Source: Apteryx mantelli | Taxonomy: Eukaryota > Chordata > Aves > Apterygiformes > Apterygidae | DNA length: 64,000 nucleotides | NCBI RefSeq assembly: GCF_036417845.1 | Contig: NC_089994.1 | Location: 17,378,001 to 17,442,000, forward strand | Direction of reading: 5' to 3' | Part shown: positions 10,171-20,600 of the stretch, piece by piece | Numbering within the stretch: position 1 is the stretch's first letter | Layout of the letters: the number at the start of each line of letters is the position of its first letter | Made by a program: the position numbers and the translations under genes | Notes under the pieces: model-generated | Databases searched by the model: none | Seen by the model: the letters and a program-made list of their open reading frames with translations, nothing else | Told to the model about the DNA's origin: nothing

Positions 10171-10640
10171 TTTTCCCCTCCTAAAACCAGAACAAAGACT
10201 GCAGGCATGAGCAGGGTCCCCTCGCACCAAAAAACAGGAGCATACAGCCAGGGCTGGCTTCTGCCAAGCAAGTCAGGTCCCTTCATTCCTAGTGTAGGAG
10301 GCCCCAGGGTCTTGCACTTACAGACAGCCGGCGAGGGGAAGGGGAGGAAGCATAAGACCCTTGGCGGGTTGGGATGTGGGTCCCTGCTCCGTTTGCTCTG
10401 GAGCAAAGCTCTGCCGAGCTCCAAGGCGGCGGCGCTCCGGGGAAACGCTCCCCGCACTGCAGCACGGTGAGGTTCAACGGCACCGCGGGGCCGCATCGGG
10501 CCCCGGGGCTGCAGCGTGGCCGCGTTCAGCCGAGCCTTTCCCCAGAAGATGAGGCAGTCTGGCCCCCATCGGCCTGTGATCAGAGCACCTGCCCCGAGGA
10601 AAGGGCTGGGAAAAAGGATTGCTGGTCGCAGCCCTCGCCA

Positions 10641-10646
10641 AATAAA
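10641..10646 (+). promoter_or_regulatory. SH2B3: AATAAA poly(A) signal candidate for SH2B3
   Basis: A canonical hexamer on the + strand, one base before the (CTG)19 tract. Cleavage 10-30 bases downstream would fall inside the repeat. T/GT-rich sequence follows at about 10716-10750. Confidence 0.4.

Positions 10647-10647
<1 letters not shown>

Positions 10648-10704
<57 letters not shown>
10648..10704 (+). repeat. (CTG)19 trinucleotide repeat
   Basis: Nineteen perfect CTG units followed by CGG CGG. On the opposite strand it reads CAG. It is outside all recognised exons and is not the ATXN2 polyglutamine tract, which is in exon 1 beyond the right edge. Poly-Leu, poly-Ala and poly-Ser frames across it are products of the repeat. 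Confidence 0.95.
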
Positions 10705-10705
<1 letters not shown>

Positions 10706-12660
10706 GGCGGCGACAGGTTGCTTTGGCACCCTGAGCCTTATTGTACGAGTGCCAGCCACTAAACATGCACACACATGCGGTGTTTTTAACCTGCAGTTTA
10801 ATTGCAAGGGGTTTCTGGTGGTTTCAATGGAAATTGCTGTGCCTGATTGGTAAAACATGCACTGGGTTCATTATCACCCAGGCAGCCAGTTCCCCTGCGC
10901 AAACAAACTCCAGCGGCTGCAAACTGCAGCTCTGCCCGCCCGGGAGCAGCGGGAAAGTTGCTCTAATTATTTCATTAAATTGCTGTCACTTCCTTGTCAA
11001 ACCGTACTGCAAAATTAGCCCGGGGCCTTTCGGCTGCTAGCCCCGGCGTGCCGAGGGGCTCGCTCGCTCCACGCGGGCTCTGCAGGAGTGAACGCGTCCA
11101 ACCCGACCCAGCGCTGCTGCTCGCCTGCTCCGGCCGTCCAGCTCCACCTTCTCCCTATCTCGCTCTTCCCCAGCCAAGCGCCTGCTCTGCCAAAGCCGGC
11201 AGCTTTCCTCGCCCCTCTGCCATACGGGGCTGGCAGCTCTCTCGCCCCGGCCCTCCGGGAACGCCCGCGGCAGCTTTCCAGGCCGTTTCCCCAGCTCCTG
11301 GATGGCTGCATGGAGTCATGTTTCTCCTAGAAAGTATCTGGCTCGCGATGCAGTTTGGAGGCTGCCGCGTGCTCCTGCCTTTTCCCCCTGCCAGACGCAG
11401 TTCAGAAAGTTAGCTCAGTACGTACAGTGCTCTTGATTGCAGTAGTGGGCAAAGGCCACTAAGCCAGTGGAATATAAGCAACTTGAAAGAATTTTTATAT
11501 TCTTCTGGTTACTTGAAGAAATAAGTAGGTTTAGTTCTCTGGCCCACATGTGCTTTTATCCACATTTACAAAATATTCAGGATAGCTGCTTCAGTGTTTA
11601 GCTGCAGGAGGATGGAAAACCAAGGGGGACTGTGACCTCCTGCACCCCTCGCCTGCTGCACGCAGCAGTTGCCGTCACCTCCTGGGCTACCTCGGAGGAG
11701 AAGGAGGCAGGGGTGTAGCACTGAGAAAGCCTGATCTGACTACTGAGGTCTCGGCTCGTGCCTTAGCCCTGAATATAAACTTGACTTCATGAGCGTAGAG
11801 CGCAACGTAACCAAGCTGTGACGCGGCTGGACACCGCTCTGCGCCTCTGGCTGGAACCTGGAAATGTCTAAGCCTCCCCGCGGAGCAGGCTGCGAGGGAA
11901 GGAAGCCTGATTTTAGACCGACTCAGGGCAGTTACTTTGGACAACGAAGATGTAAGACAACAGGTAGTGCCTTCGCTGTCTAGCGTATCACAACGGGAAC
12001 CTGGTTAGCAGGTAACCTAAGACTTACTAAATCTTTAGCCCAGGTCCAGACAAAACTTCCCTCCCTCAACTCCATCTTATGCTTAGGAAAGTATTTGTTT
12101 GCTGACAAACAGACCGTTCCCATCTGCGGCTCTTGCATGGCCCTTGCGGTGGACAGGCTCCAAAGAAGTTTGTGACGTGAGCGTGAAGCATTATTTAATC
12201 CCTTCTCCCTTTCCACCAGCTGCATCATCCCAGCCCAATGGAATGGGACGGAGCAGGTCACCGAAACACTGACACCGTCACCTCATGGGTTGTTTTTGCT
12301 TCACACTATTTTCCAACAAATCCTGTAGGAAGAGGTCCAGGTCCAGGGAGAGGCCAAAGCCAAAACCATGATAAAATCATGGCAGCCCAGCCCGAGCCAA
12401 AGCCGATTTGTTTGCAGCACCCCCTTGCACGCACCAGCACAGCTGTAAAGGATCTGGGCAGCGGCTTTTTGTTTCTCATAGTCTTTGGACCACAGAACGC
12501 TGCTGTCATACAACCAATGCAGTTTTACTTTAACAAGCATATAAAGCCTTGAAATCTTGACTAACAGGTTTGAATACAGTATTCCAAAATTAAATTTAAG
12601 CTTGTTCTATCTGAACAGACCATAACCTTTGCCAACAACCACCAGCAGTGGGGGAGTCGA

Positions 12661-12880
12661 CTGTGCATTCTCTAACTCAGTTTTTAAGAGGAAGATTAAA
12701 ACCAACAAATTTGTTGGGTAACAGACTATTCTGTTGGAAGTTCTACTTTTCACCTGCTCAGAAAAGTTCTACTGTGCATTCTTTAACTCAGTTTTTAAGA
12801 AGAAGTATAAAACCAACAAATTTGTTGGGGTAAGAGAATATTCTGTTGGAAGTTCTACTTTTCACCTGCACAGAAAAGTT
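12661..12880. repeat. Tandem duplication, 2 x about 110 bp, each with a 16-bp palindrome
   Basis: Copy 1 is 12661-12771 and copy 2 is 12772 to about 12880, a period of 111 bases. The copies differ by scattered substitutions and small compensating indels. Each holds the perfect palindrome CCAACAAATTTGTTGG (12702-12717 and 12813-12828). Because 111 is a multiple of three, one frame runs through both copies and gives a repeated peptide, but nothing else suggests coding. Confidence 0.9.
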
Positions 12881-13109
12881 TTCTTGTATAGTAGGTTTTC
12901 TATATATTGTTTCTGTAAGTACTGTACAAGTAACTTATTCTTAAATAATGCAATTTTACCATAATATTAAAAAAAAATCTGCTCTTATACTGTTTCTAGA
13001 ATTTGTTTCTCACTTTTAATATTTAGTCTGAGTCTCTCCAGATGCTTGGATACTATTTTAATAGATACTGAATTAACAGCTGCTAAAAGACAGAAACCGT
13101 CTATTAGAA

Positions 13110-13119
13110 ATTAAATAAA
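13110..13119 (+). promoter_or_regulatory. Overlapping ATTAAA/AATAAA, possible distal SH2B3 poly(A) signal
   Basis: ATTAAATAAA combines both common poly(A) hexamers on the + strand, 4.9 kb after the SH2B3 stop and 0.9 kb short of the ATXN2 3' end. Its use is unproven. Confidence 0.2.
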
Positions 13120-14039
13120 AGCTTGATAGCCCATGCGAGCAAGTTGATTCTTTTCAGAAGACACATACAAGGAGTCTTATTCAAAGTTACCATTACGGTT
13201 TGTAAAGGTCTTATGCCCCCTACTGCCCACCGGGATTTACTTGTATAAATCAGTTACATTTTACTACACTGTGTTGCTCTGAAAGGACTAAGAAGCTACT
13301 AAAGTTACTTGTATTCCCCCACATTTCCTCTCCAAGCCGCAGTGTAACCTGTCAACTGCTGTCCACGAAAACTTGCATATACAACAGTGTGACTTGCCTT
13401 TGAAATGCAACTAAATCAGAATCCAGTTTAGCCAGTGTCATCTTTTGGCGTGCCGCTTCAGGGTGCATGCGCCATGCAGAACGGGGAGGAAGACCGCAGC
13501 GTTTTATACGCGGTGAGGACTAGCCTGCGTATTACTGAGGATGTGAGAGTCTGTTACTTTCTCCTATCATCTTCCCCACCATTTTCCCAGTCCTTTCATT
13601 AAGTAGTGCTTATCCCATTTTCTTCCTTTTCCCAGCAGCACTGCTGCCTTACGTAGTTTTACCATCTGAAGCATCAAGGCCTAGCACGCGACCCATCTCC
13701 TGGGAGACACCAGCCGGGACGCTAAGGCTTAAGGCGTTAGCAAAGGGATGTGAATGCAAGAAACCAGTTAAAATGCGGGGCGATTGCCAAACCACACCAA
13801 ACTTTCCATCTTGAAACCTTCGACTTATTTTTGCAATGGTCCTGCAAGTCAAACACCACTGATTTGGTTTCACTGGAGAAAAAACAAAAAGAGCTCACCC
13901 ACCCACAAACAAAAAACCCCACCACAACATACTGCAAAGCCTGGCTCTAAACAAAGCATTCCTTTCAAATTGGATCAAAAGCTGGAAAACACATTAAAGA
14001 AAGATGCTGGTAACACAAGACACAAACACTAAGCAGATC

Positions 14040-14652
14040 AGTTTTTAAAACTTTTTTTATTTTTTAATTTTTTTTAAGTTTTTATTTTATATTATCTACA
14101 AAGTAAAAGTTTTCTTAACTTAAAAGTTACATCACTGTCTCACGATAGTGATCATCTCATCAAACGTGATTTATAAATAATAATTCATCAGTTTGACGAT
14201 TAGAATTTTTTTTCTTTTACTGAACCTGTTTCAAGTTTAGTTAGAAGTAAAAGGGATCTCCAAGTCTTGATTTTTAGTGATAATAGCAGCAAGAATCACT
14301 CTTGTTACTTCTTTTGCTAGCTGATGAGTTCATAACTTTGAAGGGTCATTAAAAAATAAATAACTTCCAGTTTTCAGCAAGCAGAGTTGGGGCATTTGCA
14401 GGACTCAGATACAGTGCATGGAATTATGGAATAGCCCACAAGTTCCTAAATGCCTCTACTCAGTCCGAATCTCTCCCACTGCAAGATGAACTGTTAGCAT
14501 TCCTAGTGGATGTTACAAGAAATCAATTTTTTTTTTTTTAAACAAAATAAAATGAAATTCTAGTTTTCTGTGCTTCCAGTTGGCAGAAGCAGTAGAAGGA
14601 GGGTATTTGGCCTATAAAAGGTATCCAGCCTTTCAGTTATTCCAGATGAGCC
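14040..14652 (-). other. ATXN2: ATXN2 3'UTR
   Basis: Runs from the stop codon at 14655-14653 to just past two - strand AATAAA signals. The length of about 600 bases is similar to the human ATXN2 3'UTR as I recall it. The strand is A/T-rich near the end. The exact cleavage point is inferred. Confidence 0.6.
14056..14086 (-). promoter_or_regulatory. ATXN2: ATXN2 poly(A) signals (two AATAAA)
   Basis: TTTATT on the + strand at 14056-14061 and 14081-14086 reads AATAAA on the ATXN2 strand. The two hexamers are 25 bases apart, 565-600 bases after the stop codon. Cleavage would be expected at about 14030-14070. Confidence 0.6.
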
Positions 14653-14681
14653 TTACAACTGCTGTTGGTGGTGGGCTTGTA
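14653..14681 (-). CDS. ATXN2: ATXN2 exon 25 (terminal coding part)
   Basis: Two bases complete the split Val codon, then QAHHQQQL and TAA. The acceptor is TTTTTTTTACAG. The C-terminus is identical to human ATXN2. The 3'UTR continues in the same exon down to about 14040. Confidence 0.97.
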
Positions 14682-17600
14682 CTGTAAAAAAAAAGTTCAA
14701 ATGTAAATAATAAATTGGCAAGCCACACAACAGTTTGCTAGTAAAGTGGTCACAGGACAACTACTGAGCTGAACTTCCTTTTTAAAAAAAGAAAAAGAAA
14801 AAAAGAAAAAAACCAAAGCCCTGCATATTAAGATGTCCTTTTTTTTTTTTGTTTTCCTACCTAAACCCTCAGAAAGCATCCTTGTTCTCCTCACACATCC
14901 CCCAAGACACAAAATCAGGTATCTAGATCACTACAAGAGTTCAGAGGCTGTTTGGAAAAAAATAATACAGAAACCTAGGTAAGAATTAAATTTAACGTGG
15001 AAAAAAAGTCATATAGCATCTACTTTTCCCCAAAAGTAAAAGCTGCAGAATGTTGCTCTGAATTAAAGAACAGACTTCAAATGTCATTTTACTTCAGCTC
15101 TCAGAAGTCTAACAGTCCTACCCCTTCAGCAATATCTTCACTCCTATCCTCAAGACCAATCACTTTAAATTGAATAAAACCCCGGATCATTAAAAACAGG
15201 CTACGCAGTCCAACCCCCAAGGCAAAACCTGGAAGAACACAGTCCCACAATGCCAGTGTCTGCACAGTTATCCATTTCTGCAATTCAGCTATGCAAGGTC
15301 TTTGCTAAGTTAGCTAAATCTCGTAAACATAGCTAGGCCTGCATTTGGGCTGGCAAAGTATAAATGCTAAACGCAGAAACAGTCCGCTTTCAGCAGTCTG
15401 CCACTGTAAAAGGACATTTTCAGGCTTTTTTTTTTTTTTTTGTTCTCCTTTTCCCAAAATCTGGCTCATACAGTTTTCCTCACTAATACGACCTGGCTCA
15501 GTTAAGGTGCAGGTCTCCCAGGCACACACTCCTCACCTGAAGGGTGCGTCATATAGGGGAAATGTGTTGTTGTCGAGACTGGAATGGGCTGTAGTGCACT
15601 TTGAGCGATGGCGGCTTGGGGACCACCAGGTGGCTGTGTCGTCATTAGCATCATTGGAGCATGGGCAGTTGGGTGAGAAGGAACCATTCCTGACTGTACA
15701 TGAGCCTGCAACAAAGAGCTCTTTAGTATGAAATGGTCACAAGGAGGCATCACTCCTGGCCACATGACTATCAAGTTTTCTCCAGCTGTAGCAGTAAATC
15801 CAGAGATTTACTCCATTTTAAACAGATTAGCTAAAGAGTACAAATAGGGATTAAGTCAGAGATCTTAAAGCAAAAAATAATAATTAAAAAAAAGGCTCAA
15901 ATCCCTACTGCTGGCTCTGAGTAACGTTCTCAACTCTAGCAATTTGACCGGGGGCACTGGGAGAGACTACCAGCATTAAAAGGTGGGATATAAAAAAAAT
16001 AATAATAATAAAAAAAGCCCAGCAACAAATCTTCAAAACATTATTGTTAGTAACAGATCAAAGCACTTCCTATGCAGAGGATGCACTGACACGCACTAGA
16101 AGTCTGGCATCCCCTTCTCAGCTTCTCATTTATTACACAACCCCACACGCTTTCACGGCTCCCTGCCCTAGAAACCGCTCTCTCCAGTGACCTGTGCCCA
16201 CGTTATCTTTCATCTAAGCAGTCACTCTAAGATGAGTGATTTCATCCCTTAATATTGTTAGGTCAGCTTTGTTCTGTTTCCAGTTAAGCTCATCATATTT
16301 TATGTCCTTGTGTAATCTAAGCAATCATAGTCAAGTCTCGGTGGAAAAAGGAGATTAATCTTTCCTATGGCTGATCACCTTCTGGCAAACAAGTTCAGTG
16401 TCTTGTCAGTTGGCTTCTTCAGCTCAGAAAGAACAGTTTATGACTAGATTGTCAATATTTTGCTTTAAAATCCAGTAAGCACTAGTTTCTTAAAAGTATA
16501 AAACATTAAGGAACTCAGAGCTGTCAAGTGGGTCTGTCTCGAAAAAAACGCAGTTGTATCAAAGTTTTGATTTGTCCTTCTACCTTATCCCATTAATAGA
16601 GCACTACAGTGCCATAACTGCAGCCTCACAGGTCTCACGTGCCAGTAAAGACAAGTAGCAGGTAGGGCTACAATTTTATTTTTTACAGACAAAAGGGCAG
16701 TCTCTTATTTGAGTCATCACAGACATTCCTGAAATTTTTAAATCAGGCTCAAAATTAATTATTAATAGCATTCAAGAAGCTTTTTAAGGCAGGAACTGCA
16801 ATTCAAATCTTACTCTTGTTCTAAAAAAGTTTTAGAAGATAAGGCTGTGAAACGGAAACATCTTTCAGGATCAGCACCATTTCTGCTTTGATGAACCTGC
16901 TATTACAGCAGCCATAATTATAAAGCAGCTATTCATATAGCAGCTGTATTTAATACAGACACACAGTGGATAACAATTTCTGCTGTGGCTCAAACGCTTT
17001 GCAGATTGGGAGATGACAGTACTTTGTAATGATTTTTAAAATACTGTTTCTCAAGTGAGATATCTAACAGCTCGAGATCCATCTGATAACCTCAGGGGAA
17101 ATCCAACTGATCCCCTGTGTTAGCCTAACTGAAATTCTTACATGATGAGATTTCACAATGGTATTCAGCAGTTGGAAATCAGGCTGCTGAGAAGCTATTA
17201 AATGCAGTGATTAGTTTCCCCACAATGGAATAATTACATGCATTTAAATTTTCTTAAAGAACTGTAGTTATTCCTTCATTAGAGATTTTTAGGAAACTTC
17301 TTCATTTCAAGAAGTCAGTTAGTTTGATATAAATATCATGGATTATATACTGTAATTTTCATCCTAAAAAAAATTTACAGTAGAAGAGACTGTGTAAGTC
17401 AAAAATCAAGGGTAAAGCAGGCTTTGCCTGTGATTGTTAGAAAAATACTGGCTATGCAGTCTTTCTAAAACTTGCATCTGATTTGCTTTAGCAAGGTTTG
17501 CTTACGAAGTGCTTGACACACAAAAAGGAAAACAATGATAGCATCCTACAGCGCAGGCATGGGCCTGGCTGTTTCGCGTACGGTTTTGCCTCTAAGTCGA

Positions 17601-20600
17601 CCTTGAAACCAACAAGTCTCAAGGCACAGCACTCAACATGCCACTAACACAAGAGCTTCCAGCAAGACCCTTCTAAGGAGTCACATGCTGGTATTTCAGG
17701 GCATCCCAAGAAGCTATGCAACCTAGGCATTCACAGCAGTACCATCACACCAGATCACAGCAATAGCTCGTTTAAGTCTAGAATCTTGCTTCTGGCAAAA
17801 AACAGAGCCTGAGAGGATGTGGCAAGATGCCACAATAGCAGTATTTAAGTTTAGACATCCTCTCTTTACCCTGCCACAGGAAAAAAAAGCAGAGAAATTA
17901 AAAGCCTAACAATTAAAAAGCTAAAACTTCAACATCAGTAAAACAATTCTTAAATAACAGTTAATTCATTTGATTAACTGAGCGTTCCAGGGACCAAAGC
18001 AAAGACTTTTATCAGAATTCAGTAAGGGACTGAACACCTATTAGGCTAACATCCCTAATTACAGTTAGTGACAATATCCCAAACTATTGTCAACCTGTAT
18101 GAGAAGGCATAAGCCAGACACCAAGTGCTTGGTGTGAAAAAATTGTGCAGACAAATTGCTTAACTGTCCACTCATTGACAAAACTCACTAAATCTATGAG
18201 ATTTAGTTCCACATTAGAAAACCTTTTAAACACTGCTTTATGCAGAGCTCTTGACTAATAAAGTGCTTCCCTTCCCCAAATTTTTTTTCTCAGTGAGCTG
18301 ACCACAAGAGAGCAGTTAAGAGAAGTGGGATTCTGATCCTGAAGCAAGGATTGTGGTTAAGTTGTCCAGCAAACATCAGGAATCTCCTGTTCATTTAGAA
18401 CCTGACACACGCATTCAGGGCTTTCTTTCTCAGCAAGGATTGCCCTGCACATATCTGAATTGAATCTCCCTTATCTCCCACTGCAGTGCTGCCCTGATAC
18501 TCACTCCCTAGTAATCCTTTGTAATATCCTTTACTGGATGTACTTGTAAAAGTTTGACTAAAATGCAGAGCCTAACACAACCACCAGAATTGGCAACTAA
18601 ACCTTCCTCGACTCAGCTCTCACCTCCAACCCTTCTGTATGCCAGCTCTTGGTGTGATCACGCAGCAAACCTGATCAGTGCACTGATTTGACTGAGAAAT
18701 AGCCTAAAATAGGGGTGAGGGGCACACGTTAGCGGAATCAGGTCCCCAGTCTCATTTGCTGCATGACCGAACAGTTCTGTGAGCAGAATGGTGGGGTAAG
18801 ACAAGGATAGGAGGAGCGAACTGGGAAGAGAGCTCATTTTCTTTCAGTAGCAGTGCCAGCTTCAGATATCTTCATTAAACTACAGCCATAGATGTACTGA
18901 GTGTTGGAAACTGAGGCCCAAGTATCTTGTAAAACTCTAAAAGAAAAGCAATGTACAGACAGAAATCTAAAAAACATAACAGGTAATTTGTGCCGAGAGG
19001 TGACAGAATGGAAATCCCTTCAGCAGGCCCGACTGTCCTATCTTTGTGGCATTAAGACATTTAGTCTTGAAGGTTGTTAAACTGTGTTTACCTGGGGGAC
19101 ATGGGCCATGTGTGGCGGATTGGTATATGCAGGTTGAACATGGGAGGGATGAATGGTGAAGACTGTTTGTTGTGCTGTAGGAAAACTATTTTGTGGAGAC
19201 TGCGTATTGGAGCCTGGCGTCATGGAAGGTGGGGTTGGAGCTAGACCTGCATGGTAAATTGCCGACTGCTGTTGTGGGTTTGCCAGGTGGAGTGCCTGAG
19301 CAGCCTGATGCTGATGATGCTGCAAAAAAAGGATAAAAAACGGTAAGATTAAGGCTTTGGTCTAGAAAGGGTACACATTTATTCTGCAAGCTTGTCTAAG
19401 AAAGGCTTGCAAAACTGCTCTTGATATTGAATATCTTAAATGGCAGATCTAAGCATCGCCACACCTATGGTAATAATGAAACTCATTTCTGTTCCACAAG
19501 GCTCATTTTCCTTGCACCAAGGAGTCATACGAGCAGGAGCCTGGAAAACTGATATATTCACTAGAACGTAGAGAGCCAGGTACAAATAGGAAGGAGAACC
19601 TGCAACCTGGGAACTGGACACACTTCACAGTTGCATTTATAGCAGTCCATAATCATTACCAGCAAGTAACTAAGGCATACAGCATTATCATGAGGTCTGC
19701 CAAAAGCCTATTTTGTCTTCAGCAAGGAGAGAAGCTCCCTACCTTTGACAAAAACAAATTAAATATTTCTCAGCACTTACCTACTCTCTATTTCTAGTTG
19801 TAACTCTGCTCATATTAAGCTGTGACAAAATTTTGAACCTTCCTTAATCTTAACACAGAAACAAGCATTTTTAAAGCTATACCTCATCCCCTCAGAAGAG
19901 GGGGAAATGAACAGTTAGGCTCTATGCTGGCCATTACTACGGGAAATAGACTGCAACAAGTTTTCCTGCTAGCTTACCTAACAGACTATGCCATGAGCCT
20001 ACTACCTTTGACTCCTAGGCACTGCAAACAGAGAAAAATGAAATGATACGACTCTACTCCCTCCCTTCTAGGAAACAGAGGAGGATGTAGAAAACTCCTG
20101 TAAGATATCTGTCACATACAGTTTGTTTAGACAGCTGCTCCATTCTACCATTCTTCCTCTCAAGACTGATATATTGACGTAAAGTAACAGACTGATACAA
20201 TGCCTCCTAGTGAGTGGGTCAAATAAAGTTTAAAAACATTCACTCTCTTGAGCTCCGTTACCTGCACGGGGCTAGGAGCAGGGTGGCTTCCAGCATGTTG
20301 GCTTTGCTGCTGGCCAGTTGGCGTGGCAGAAGGCTGAGGATGCGGAGGATGCGGATGCAGGGTAGCATTAGGGTGGGCATACTGCTGAGCAAGTGAGCCA
20401 GTGGAAACTAGGATGAAAAAGAAGAATGTTTAACAACTTATACAGAATATACATCTTATCAAATCATCTACACTTGAAGATTTCACTATATCTCAATCAT
20501 ACTGTAAATCTATTCCCTCCCCCTTCTAAAAATATTTATCTTGAAATTGCTGAGTATCTTACCTTGTTTTCATGTAGTTTGTTTTTTTCAGGAAAGTCTA

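Larger units (their letters stand above)
8193..10660 (+). other. SH2B3: SH2B3 3'UTR, probable
   Basis: Follows the SH2B3 stop directly. The first AATAAA on the + strand after the stop is at 10641-10646, which would give a 3'UTR of about 2.4 kb; the human 3'UTR is likewise several kb long. The stretch holds a TA repeat near 8311-8323, A18/A10 runs (8622-8650), several T runs, a 22-G run (9302-9323), TTTTA repeats near 9975-10005 and an AU-rich element (10161-10170). The end is not certain: further signals occur at 13110-13119. Confidence 0.5.
10705..14039. other. Convergent intergenic region between SH2B3 and ATXN2
   Basis: No gene is recognised. GC content falls across this stretch, from GC-rich patches near 11030-11400 to AT-rich DNA after about 12500. 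It contains the 111-bp tandem duplication (12661-12880) and several + strand poly(A)-like hexamers: ATTAAA near 10970, 12590 and 12965, and ATTAAATAAA at 13110-13119. These could serve longer SH2B3 transcripts. Confidence 0.6.

Noticed and set aside
10374..10858. Open frames with long poly-Ala, poly-Leu or poly-Ser stretches
   Set aside because: They are the (CTG)19 repeat read in different frames. No flanking similarity or splice structure supports a protein.
12648..12964. Small + strand frames with a duplicated peptide
   Set aside because: The duplication is of DNA with a period divisible by three. There is no conserved protein or coding context.
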